From contig CAWVRK010000006.1 in assembly GCA_963932955.1 (NCBI GenBank), forward strand, positions 31,595-95,594: a stretch of 64,000 nt of DNA, written 5' to 3'. The DNA comes from Flavicella sp963932955 (lineage in GTDB: Bacteria > Bacteroidota > Bacteroidia > Flavobacteriales > Flavobacteriaceae). Positions 9,786 through 16,303 of this stretch are shown one piece after another. The position numbers and the translations under genes are program-made. A model generated the notes under the pieces. It was not told the origin of the DNA. It saw nothing but the letters and a program-made list of their open reading frames with translations, and did no database searches. Positions within the stretch are counted from its first letter, which is position 1. Each line of letters opens with the position of its first letter.

Positions 9786-10418
9786 ATGAATTTTGACTTT
9801 TTTTTACAGAAGGAAACAGCCATCAAAGAAACGCCTTTAGAAGGAGAACGTGCACATTCGAAGTTGGCGCCAAAATTGAGGGAAAACGCGGTAAGGCTGA
9901 TGGTCGAGAACAAGAGCTATAAAAAGGCAGCCGTATTGGCATTATTTTACCCAAACAAAAAAGGAGAAACACACTTTCTTTTGACTGAAAGAGCTGCTTA
10001 CCAGGGTACTCATTCAGCTGAAATAAGTTTTCCAGGAGGAAAACACGACCCCAGTGACCTCCACTTGGAACAGACTGCAATACGCGAATGCTTTGAAGAA
10101 GTGGGGGTGCCAATGTCACAAATAAAACTGTTCAAAGAATTGACTGCCGTATACATACCCCCAAGCAATTTTAAAGTCACTCCGTTTGTGGGAATTGTAA
10201 AAGAACGCCCCCTCTTTATTCCCAATCGAGAAGTCGCTCAGTTGATCGAAGTTCCTTGCAAAGACTTGATATCTGCAAAATTTCACATCCCCACAAGTGA
10301 CAACACTGCTCAGCGTGAGTCCGGTGGTTTTCCTCATTTCAATTTTGGAAAGCACAAAGTATGGGGGGCTACTGCCATGATTCTAAGTGAAATCAAAGAA
10401 CTGCTAAAAACACTTTAA
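9786..10418 (+). CDS. Nudix hydrolase, CoA pyrophosphatase type
   Basis: A 210-residue protein starting at ATG 9786 (MNFDFFLQKETAI). The Nudix region is ISFPGGKHDPSD..., then TAIRECFEEVGV at about residues 94-105. YIPPSNFKVTPFVG and the C-terminal VWGATAMILSE are both typical of the CoA pyrophosphatase (NudL/PCD1) subgroup, which cleaves CoA and its derivatives to 4'-phosphopantetheine and 3',5'-ADP. The open frame extends upstream to TTG 9543 through the tag remnant. I chose ATG 9786 because family members begin about 30-35 residues before the SKLAPKLR-like segment. Whether the Tag-derived leader is ever translated is open. Confidence 0.85.
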   Translation: MNFDFFLQKETAIKETPLEGERAHSKLAPKLRENAVRLMVENKSYKKAAVLALFYPNKKGETHFLLTERAAYQGTHSAEISFPGGKHDPSDLHLEQTAIRECFEEVGVPMSQIKLFKELTAVYIPPSNFKVTPFVGIVKERPLFIPNREVAQLIEVPCKDLISAKFHIPTSDNTAQRESGGFPHFNFGKHKVWGATAMILSEIKELLKTL

Positions 10419-10435
10419 AAAATGAATAGTTTTTG

Positions 10436-10443
10436 TAGATTTG
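10436..10443 (+). promoter_or_regulatory. -7 promoter box of the PlsC-like gene
   Basis: TAGATTTG followed by C matches TAnnTTTG exactly, 25 bp upstream of the ATG at 10469. It lies just after the Nudix stop codon, so the acyltransferase gene has its own promoter. Confidence 0.6.
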
Positions 10444-10468
10444 CGATTCCTTTATAAACAAGTTCTGA

Positions 10469-11278
10469 ATGCAACTTTTGAAAAAAAATCCTTTTGGTCA
10501 TATCTTAATTGTCAAAAAATGGCTCATCAGAATTTTAGGCATCATCTCCCACAGGCGTTACAACAAATTTAATAAATTGCATATCGAAGGTTCAGAAATC
10601 ATTCGAGATTTGCCTGATGTAAATGTTCTTTTTGTTTCCAATCACCAAACTTATTTCGCAGATGTTGCCGCCATGTTCCACGTCTTTAATGCTGCCTTAA
10701 AAGGACGTGTCGACAATCTAAAAAATATCGGATACATCTGGAATCCAAAATTAAACATCTATTACATCGCTGCTCTCGAGACGATGAAAGCGGGTATCCT
10801 ACCTAAAATATTTGCCTATATGGGTTCGGTTTCCATTCAACGTACATGGAGAAGCGATGGTAAAAACGTCAATAGGCAAGTAAAAATGTCTGATATCGGA
10901 AACATCGGCACTGCCTTGAACGACGGATGGGTCATCACTTTCCCTCAAGGAACCACCAAACCTTTCAACCCGATTCGAAGAGGAACAGCACACATTATCA
11001 AAACCTACAAACCGATTGTGATCCCTATCGTTATAGACGGTTTTCGAAGGTCTTTCGACAAGAAAGGCTTGTTGATCAAGAAACGTGGGGTCTTGCAAAC
11101 TATGGTCATCAAAAAGCCGTTGGACATTGACTACGAGAAGGATTCTTTTGACGAGATCGTAGAAAAAATTCAATACGCCATCGAACAACACCCTTCTTTC
11201 CTAAAAGTAATTTCTGTGGAAGATTACAAAAAACAAGAAGACGCCCTGAACAAAGAGCGGGAATTTTGGCAGTCCTAA
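10469..11278 (+). CDS. PlsC-like 1-acylglycerol-3-phosphate acyltransferase family protein
   Basis: A 269-residue member of the LPLAT superfamily, which transfers acyl groups to lysophospholipid or glycerol-phosphate acceptors at the inner membrane. Motif I is seen as SNHQTYFAD at about residues 56-64. The spacing is H-x5-D, not the canonical H-x4-D. Motif III reads FPQGTT at about residue 157 in place of FPEGTR. Motif IV, IVIPIVIDGF, is clear. The two deviations may be a group-specific feature of Bacteroidota homologues, as I recall similar sequences. The acceptor is therefore uncertain, and an aminolipid rather than phosphatidic acid is possible. Confidence 0.8.
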   Translation: MQLLKKNPFGHILIVKKWLIRILGIISHRRYNKFNKLHIEGSEIIRDLPDVNVLFVSNHQTYFADVAAMFHVFNAALKGRVDNLKNIGYIWNPKLNIYYIAALETMKAGILPKIFAYMGSVSIQRTWRSDGKNVNRQVKMSDIGNIGTALNDGWVITFPQGTTKPFNPIRRGTAHIIKTYKPIVIPIVIDGFRRSFDKKGLLIKKRGVLQTMVIKKPLDIDYEKDSFDEIVEKIQYAIEQHPSFLKVISVEDYKKQEDALNKEREFWQS

Positions 11279-11371
11279 ATTTAGAATCCGTCTTTACAAC
11301 TTACATTTCTTTGTTTTTTCACATAAATTAATTCAATAGTTTTTGTTATTTTTATCATCAAAAATGATGCA

Positions 11372-12319
11372 ATGACAATCACGCAATTGAAATACATTTT
11401 GGCTGTTGCCGAGCACCAAAACTTCACCAAAGCTGCAGCACATTGTGCTGTGACACAACCGACCTTGAGCATGCAGATCCAAAAATTGGAAGAGGCGCTT
11501 GAGGTGCAAATATTCAACCGTTCTAAAAAACCGATTTCCCTGACCGAAATAGGCGAAAAAATCATTGTTCAAGCAAAAATTATCGTAACAGAGAGCTTTC
11601 GCATCGAAGACATCGTAGACCAACAAAAAGGTTTTGTGGGAGGCGAGTTTAAAATAGCAATCATTCCAACAGTCATGCCGACTTTGCTACCTATCTTTTT
11701 AAAAACTTTCACTAAAAAACACCCCGAAGTTCAGCTTAAAATTGAGGAATTACACACCGAAGACTGCATCAAAAAACTAAACGATGGTCACATCGATGTG
11801 GCGATTGCAGCCACTCCCTTGGAAAATGAAGACATCATAGAAAAACCTTTGTACTACGAACCTTTTGTGGGTTTTGTTCCGGAATGGCATAGGCTTTCTT
11901 CAACTAAATTGTTGACAGTAGACGCTTTGGAAATTAACGAATTGTTGTTGCTCAAAGATGGACATTGTTTCAAAGAGAGCATTCTAAATCTTTGCGGCAG
12001 TTTTGCCGACAAAAGCCTTCAAGCCTTTCGATTGGAAAGTGGCAGTTTTGACACATTGATCAAATTGTCAAAAGAAAATCTAGGAATGACACTGCTCCCC
12101 TATTTGCACACCTTAGATCTTAGCAAAGAGGACCAGGCATTGCTGCGCGAATTTGAAAAGCCAGCACCTGCGAGGGAAATCAGCATGATTTACCACAAGT
12201 CACAGTTGAAAATGCAACTTATTGAGGCCCTTAAAAAATCAATAGACGGTTTGGTAAGAGGAGCAATTTCATTTAATGATGTCAAAATCATCAGCCCTCT
12301 TCAACAAAAAAAGACATAA
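11372..12319 (+). CDS. oxyR: LysR-family peroxide sensor OxyR
   Basis: A 315-residue transcription regulator with an N-terminal winged HTH (MTITQLKYILAVAEHQNFTKAA to about residue 60), then a linker helix and a periplasmic-binding-like effector domain. The redox pair of OxyR is kept: Cys199 in KDGHCFKES and Cys208 in ILNLC, with the same spacing and even the same numbering as in E. coli OxyR. A disulfide there activates the regulator when H2O2 is present. No catalase, Dps or peroxiredoxin gene is beside it in the window. An upstream TATTTTTA at 11347-11354 could be its -7 box. Confidence 0.9.
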   Translation: MTITQLKYILAVAEHQNFTKAAAHCAVTQPTLSMQIQKLEEALEVQIFNRSKKPISLTEIGEKIIVQAKIIVTESFRIEDIVDQQKGFVGGEFKIAIIPTVMPTLLPIFLKTFTKKHPEVQLKIEELHTEDCIKKLNDGHIDVAIAATPLENEDIIEKPLYYEPFVGFVPEWHRLSSTKLLTVDALEINELLLLKDGHCFKESILNLCGSFADKSLQAFRLESGSFDTLIKLSKENLGMTLLPYLHTLDLSKEDQALLREFEKPAPAREISMIYHKSQLKMQLIEALKKSIDGLVRGAISFNDVKIISPLQQKKT

Positions 12320-12320
12320 A

Positions 12321-12353
12321 AATCCATCGCTTCCTCTTTGGAAGCGATGGATT
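12321..12353. terminator. Bidirectional terminator between oxyR and the 67-residue gene
   Basis: A perfect 14-bp stem (AATCCATCGCTTCC, loop TCTTT, then the complement) sits between the convergent stop codons at 12319 and 12358. T-rich or A-rich flanks are short, so it may act as a moderate terminator or as a 3' stabiliser for both transcripts. Confidence 0.75.
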
Positions 12354-12357
12354 GAGG

Positions 12358-12561
12358 TTATTTGTAATCGTTTGCAACTAAAACGTAAGACTGCAATTCC
12401 GGCTTATTTTGGGTGAATTCTATCAGCCAAAGTTCCAATTCAGTCAATTCGTGAGGCAATAGTTTTTCTACTGCTTTTTCCAATTCTTTGTAAAACAGTT
12501 CCGCATTGAAACTGACTTTCTTTAAAACGGTTTTTGTGTACTTAAAAATAGCTCTAGGCAT
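12358..12561 (-). CDS. Small conserved protein, unknown function
   Basis: A 67-residue protein starting at ATG 12561 (MPRAIFKYTKTVLKKVSFNA). It is helical and charged, with LFYKELEKAVEKLLPHELTELELWL in the middle, and has no signal peptide or membrane segment. A longer frame with 20 more residues reaches 12621, but that start lies inside the upstream terminator. I recall similar small proteins in flavobacteria but know no function. It has its own -7 box and ends at the shared terminator with oxyR. Confidence 0.65.
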   Translation of the reverse strand: MPRAIFKYTKTVLKKVSFNAELFYKELEKAVEKLLPHELTELELWLIEFTQNKPELQSYVLVANDYK

Positions 12562-12590
12562 AAATAAAAGGGTTTTAGGGATGCTACTCT

Positions 12591-12598
12591 CAAAAATA
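12591..12598 (-). promoter_or_regulatory. -7 promoter box of the 67-residue gene
   Basis: TATTTTTG on the minus strand matches TAnnTTTG and lies 29 bp before the ATG at 12561. It abuts the terminator of the preceding gene, leaving almost no spacer. Confidence 0.5.
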
Positions 12599-12600
12599 GC

Positions 12601-12632
12601 AAAAAAAATGGGCAAACACACGTTTGCCCATC
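12601..12632 (-). terminator. Rho-independent terminator of the 88-residue gene
   Basis: Read on the minus strand, a perfect 10-bp stem (ATGGGCAAAC with a 4-base loop and its complement) is followed by a run of eight T. It lies about 25 bp after the stop codon at 12657. Confidence 0.9.
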
Positions 12633-12656
12633 ATTTTAACATTTGTATGCCTTTTC

Positions 12657-12923
12657 TCAAAGTGCATTTATTTTTTCAACCAGCGAGTTGGCTGCAACTT
12701 CCAAATCTGCATGAATGGATTGGTAGTGTGCTTTTGAATTTTCCACTTCTTTTTCATGGATTTTATCCATCAAGGCATCAAAGGCAGCGATCGCCTCTTG
12801 AACGATTGCTTTTGACTTGCTTGTATCTGCGTCTGCTGTGGTAAACTCCCATACATAACAGGCCTCAATAAGGTCTCCTAATGTGTTGTGTATGTCTTTT
12901 TTTAAATTTTTAATCGATGCCAT
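12657..12923 (-). CDS. Small helical conserved protein, unknown function
   Basis: An 88-residue acidic, strongly helical protein (MASIKNLKKDIHNTLGDLIE, later IHEKEVENSKAHYQSIHADL) with no signal peptide or membrane segment. The heptad-like spacing suggests a helical bundle or coiled coil. It has a clean -7 box upstream and a textbook terminator downstream, so it is a real, monocistronic gene. I do not recognise a characterised family. Confidence 0.75.
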   Translation of the reverse strand: MASIKNLKKDIHNTLGDLIEACYVWEFTTADADTSKSKAIVQEAIAAFDALMDKIHEKEVENSKAHYQSIHADLEVAANSLVEKINAL

Positions 12924-12945
12924 TTTATTTTGTTTAAATTCGTTG

Positions 12946-12953
12946 CAAACTTA
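12946..12953 (-). promoter_or_regulatory. -7 promoter box of the 88-residue gene
   Basis: TAAGTTTG followed by C on the minus strand matches TAnnTTTG exactly, 22 bp upstream of the ATG at 12923. Confidence 0.6.
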
Positions 12954-13032
12954 CATTATTTCCTTCAATAAAAAACACTCTCTTTTAGGGCTTTGTATCC
13001 AAACCCTAAAAAACCTTTTAGAAAACTCACCT

Positions 13033-13737
13033 CTACGAAAAATAATTCTTTAACTCGACAAGTTGGTGAAGTGTTTTGTAAAACTCTTTTGGATCTTCCG
13101 CCTCTGACACTTGCTCGTGCATCCAAGTGGTGTGATAAGGCACGTGAACGGCAGCAGCTCCAATGGCCAACAAGGGGAGCACATCGGAACGCAAGGAGTT
13201 GCCCACCATTAACAATTCGGAAGGCTCAATCTCCAAATGTTTGATAATTTTCATGTAATCGGCTTCTTTTTTATCGCTCATCACCTCCACGTGGTGAAAG
13301 TAATCCAAGAGTCCTGATTTTTCGAGTTTTCGCTCTTGATCCAACAGATCTCCTTTGGTAGCGACAATCAGTTTAAAATCGCCGTGTAAAAAGTCTAAAA
13401 CTTCTTTGACGCCTTCTAACAATTCGATGGGTTTGCCTAGCATTTCCTTCCCTATTTCTAATATTTTACTGAGAACTAAGGGCGAAATCTGTTCGTTGGA
13501 AATATCCAAAGCCAATTCAATCATGGACAAGATAAACCCCTTGACACCATAGCCGTAATAGCCCAAATTGTCAATTTCGATTTTGTACAACTCTTGGTGG
13601 ATTTTGTTTGCCGTTTCGTAGTCTGTCAACAGCTGGGCAACTTGTTGTTCCGCCTCTCTAAAATACGGTTCGTTGGTCCACAAGGTGTCGTCTGCATCAA
13701 AAGCAATGACTTTTATTTTTTTGGTATTTATTTCCAT
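13033..13737 (-). CDS. HAD-superfamily hydrolase (YjjG-like)
   Basis: A 234-residue haloacid-dehalogenase-type phosphatase. Motif I is AFDADDTLW at about residues 12-20 (nucleophile Asp and general acid Asp). Motif II is LIVATKGD at about residue 124. The lysine of motif III lies near SDKKEADY, and motif IV is MVGNSLRSD. The inserted helical cap after motif I is the C1 type seen in YjjG/2-haloacid dehalogenase relatives. Its start overlaps the end of kdsB by 10 bp, so the two are translationally coupled. It is not the compact, cap-less KdsC type, so it is not an obvious Kdo-8-phosphate phosphatase. Confidence 0.85.
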   Translation of the reverse strand: MEINTKKIKVIAFDADDTLWTNEPYFREAEQQVAQLLTDYETANKIHQELYKIEIDNLGYYGYGVKGFILSMIELALDISNEQISPLVLSKILEIGKEMLGKPIELLEGVKEVLDFLHGDFKLIVATKGDLLDQERKLEKSGLLDYFHHVEVMSDKKEADYMKIIKHLEIEPSELLMVGNSLRSDVLPLLAIGAAAVHVPYHTTWMHEQVSEAEDPKEFYKTLHQLVELKNYFS

Positions 13738-14456
13738 AGTTGATTGGCGCGTATCAAATCTTCTGGAGTGTCTATCCCAACAACTTGATAAGGAGTTTCT
13801 ACCATTTTTATTTTTTTACCGTGTTCGAGAAATCGAATGCCTTCTAATTTTTCTGCCTTTTCATTTTGCTGCATCGGCAATTCTGCAAAGTCTTTCAAAG
13901 CTGATTTTCGAAAGGCATAAATTCCAATGTGTTTGTAATAGCTAATGGCCGCGCTTTTGTGCATCGGATAAGGAATGGGAGCACGAGAAAAGTACAACAC
14001 ACAGTGGTCTACGTCCATCACAACTTTGACGTTGTTGGGATTTTCTATTTCTTCCCAATCCTTTAAAGGATGTACCAAAGAAGCAACGTCGATTTGCTGT
14101 TCAGGATCGTTTTTAAAGACTGTAATCAAATCCTCCAAAGGTTCTTTTCGAGTAAAGGGTTCGTCGCCTTGAACATTGATGACCACATCTGCATCCAAAT
14201 CTTTGGCTGCCTCAGCAATGCGGTCTGAGCCACATGCGTGCTCTTTCAAACTCATCAAAACATTCCCTCCAGCTGCTTCTATAGCTTTTTTGATTTCAAG
14301 ACTGTCCGTAACCACGTATACTTCGTCGAACAAGTTGGTTTTTGTTGTGGCCTCGTAGGTCCTTACTACGACTGCCTTTCCACCTAAATCTTTCAATAGT
14401 TTACCGGGAAATCTTGCTGCCTCATAACGTGCAGGAATCAAAGCGATTACTTTCAT
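13728..14456 (-). CDS. kdsB: 3-deoxy-manno-octulosonate cytidylyltransferase
   Basis: Activates Kdo to CMP-Kdo for lipopolysaccharide inner-core synthesis in the cytoplasm. The 242-residue protein starts at ATG 14456 (MKVIALIPARYEAARFPGKLL). The nucleotide-binding motif IPARYxAxRFPGK is at residues 7-19, and VVINVQGDEPF, which carries the metal-binding Asp, is at about residue 95. GIYAFRK and VETPYQVVGIDTPEDL follow in the expected order. A TTG seven codons upstream (14477) is unlikely to be the start. The 3' end overlaps the HAD phosphatase gene. Confidence 0.95.
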   Translation of the reverse strand: MKVIALIPARYEAARFPGKLLKDLGGKAVVVRTYEATTKTNLFDEVYVVTDSLEIKKAIEAAGGNVLMSLKEHACGSDRIAEAAKDLDADVVINVQGDEPFTRKEPLEDLITVFKNDPEQQIDVASLVHPLKDWEEIENPNNVKVVMDVDHCVLYFSRAPIPYPMHKSAAISYYKHIGIYAFRKSALKDFAELPMQQNEKAEKLEGIRFLEHGKKIKMVETPYQVVGIDTPEDLIRANQLWK

Positions 14457-14623
14457 GATTTTCTGTGCTTGGTGCAAGTAAAATATCTTGCTTTTGAATC
14501 AATTTTATAAACTTCAATTCAAAGATACACAAAAAGAAATCGCACATTGCCAACAATTTTCACAATCTCTACCCTCTATATTTCTTTTCAATACAAAGAG
14601 GGAGTAGTTTCAATGGAATCCCC

Positions 14624-14631
14624 TACCTTTG
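14624..14631 (+). promoter_or_regulatory. -7 promoter box of the RhlE-like helicase
   Basis: TACCTTTG followed by C matches TAnnTTTG exactly. It is 17 bp before the ATG at 14649 and supports that start over the longer frame from 14547. Confidence 0.6.
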
Positions 14632-14648
14632 CCGCTTATATTACACCT

Positions 14649-15893
14649 ATGACATTTAAAGAACTATCTATTGCCCCAGCCATTCTAAAAGCTTTAGAAA
14701 CAAAGGGATATACACAACCCACACCCATTCAAGAAAAAGCCATTCCCCTGTTGTTATCGGGAAGGGATCTTTTGGGATGTGCACAAACAGGTACCGGAAA
14801 AACCGCCGCCTTTGCCATTCCGATTCTTCAACATTTGTACGCGGATGCCAGCACAAAAAGCGGCCCTCGAAAAATCAAAGCCTTGGTGGTCACTCCTACC
14901 CGAGAACTCGCCATTCAGATAGACGACAATTTTACTGAATACGGACAAAATACACACCTTAAAAACACAGTTATTTATGGAGGTGTCAAACAGGGTAAAC
15001 AAACTGAAAAATTGAAAAGAGGTGTTGATATTTTAGTAGCAACTCCCGGCCGTTTGTTGGATTTGATGCAGCAAGGATACATCAGCTTGAAAGACGTTGA
15101 CTATTTTGTATTGGACGAGGCAGATCAAATGTTGGACATGGGATTTATCCATGACATTAAAAAACTGCTCGCCAAACTCCCTAATAAAAGACAATCTCTG
15201 TTTTTTTCAGCGACAATGCCAAAAAACATTTTAGAACTGTCTCAGACTATTCTGCACAACCAAGCGGAAGTAAGCGTAAAACCCGAACAAGCCACCGCAG
15301 AAAAAGTATCACAAGCTATTTATTTTGTGAAAAAAAACGACAAAACAAAATTGTTGATTGACTTAATCCACGAAAATGAAGGCGCTTCGACATTGGTTTT
15401 TTCAAGAACCAAACACGGTGCTGACAAGGTCGTTCGTACCTTGGAAAAAGCAGGAATCAAAGCAGCTGCTATCCACGGAAACAAGTCCCAAAATAACAGA
15501 CAACGCGCATTGGGAGATTTTAAAGACGGTTCGTTGAACATCTTGATAGCAACAGATATTGCTGCACGTGGAATCGATGTGTCCGACCTCGCTTTGGTGG
15601 TCAACTACGACCTTCCAAACATTCCTGAAACCTATGTGCATCGCATCGGAAGAACGGGAAGAGCAAAAGCAAGTGGAATTGCACTTTCTTTTTGTGATTC
15701 CGTAGAAAGAGCGTATTTGATCTCTATCGAAAAATTGATTCGTCAAAAAGTTCCGGTCATTCAAGAACATGCTTATGTAGACGAAACTGTCGGCATTACA
15801 GCAAAACCAAAACAAAACTCTGGAAACAGTCAGAGAAGGAATTCAAATCAAGGAAAACCGAAAAACAAATGGGGACAAAGAAACAGAAGCTAA
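14649..15893 (+). CDS. DEAD-box RNA helicase, RhlE-like
   Basis: A 414-residue ATP-dependent RNA helicase. The Q motif (F-x-E-L..., GYTQPTPIQ) leads into Walker A AQTGTGKT at about residues 44-51. PTRELAIQ, TPGRLLD, DEAD at about 157, SAT at about 188, ARGIDV and HRIGRTGR at about 330 follow. The C-terminal tail is short, basic and Asn/Gln-rich, as in RhlE-type helicases acting on ribosome assembly and in the cold. The longer frame to 14547 is rejected because a -7 box lies inside it. A cold-shock protein gene follows 163 bp downstream. Confidence 0.92.
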   Translation: MTFKELSIAPAILKALETKGYTQPTPIQEKAIPLLLSGRDLLGCAQTGTGKTAAFAIPILQHLYADASTKSGPRKIKALVVTPTRELAIQIDDNFTEYGQNTHLKNTVIYGGVKQGKQTEKLKRGVDILVATPGRLLDLMQQGYISLKDVDYFVLDEADQMLDMGFIHDIKKLLAKLPNKRQSLFFSATMPKNILELSQTILHNQAEVSVKPEQATAEKVSQAIYFVKKNDKTKLLIDLIHENEGASTLVFSRTKHGADKVVRTLEKAGIKAAAIHGNKSQNNRQRALGDFKDGSLNILIATDIAARGIDVSDLALVVNYDLPNIPETYVHRIGRTGRAKASGIALSFCDSVERAYLISIEKLIRQKVPVIQEHAYVDETVGITAKPKQNSGNSQRRNSNQGKPKNKWGQRNRS

Positions 15894-16019
15894 AATTAAC
15901 AAAATAAAATCCCAAAAAGTCTTGATAATGAAACTTGTTAAAGAAGATTCGTGGGCTTTATTATTTTGTGTTTTTTAAAATTAAACATCAAAAATTATGA
16001 AAAATTAATATTATAACAC

Positions 16020-16027
16020 TAAATTTG
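16020..16027 (+). promoter_or_regulatory. -7 promoter box of the cold-shock gene
   Basis: TAAATTTG followed by T matches TAnnTTTG and lies 29 bp before the ATG at 16057. The 160-bp region upstream is extremely AT-rich and has room for further regulation or for a longer transcript from another start. Confidence 0.55.
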
Positions 16028-16056
16028 TTTTCAATATTTAATTAATTTATCAACCA

Positions 16057-16248
16057 ATGAGCAAAGGTACAGTAAAGTTTTTCAATGAAACCAAAGGTTT
16101 TGGTTTCATTACGGAAGAAGGGTCTAACGACGAGCATTTCGTGCACATTTCAGGAACAATCGATGAAATCCGTGAAGGAGACGTCGTAGAATTTGAATTG
16201 CAAGAAGGAAGAAAAGGAATGAATGCAGTAAACGTTAAAGTGATTTAA
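16057..16248 (+). CDS. Cold-shock domain protein (CspA family)
   Basis: A 63-residue single OB-fold nucleic-acid-binding protein that melts RNA structure. RNP1 is seen as KGFGFI (residues 13-18) and RNP2 as HFVHIS (about residues 27-32). The acidic EEGSNDEHFVH loop resembles the short Bacteroidota Csp form. The position right after a DEAD-box helicase gene suggests a cold or RNA-remodelling role for the pair, although each has its own promoter. Confidence 0.95.
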   Translation: MSKGTVKFFNETKGFGFITEEGSNDEHFVHISGTIDEIREGDVVEFELQEGRKGMNAVNVKVI

Positions 16249-16275
16249 TATTACTACTCCCTAGAAAAAATTGAT

Positions 16276-16303
16276 AGCTTGTCTTAACAGACAAGCTTTT
16301 TTT
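16276..16303 (+). terminator. Rho-independent terminator of the cold-shock gene
   Basis: A perfect 9-bp stem (AGCTTGTCT, loop TAAC, then the complement) is followed by seven T. Its tail overlaps the stop codon of the convergent peptide-binding protein gene. Confidence 0.9.
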
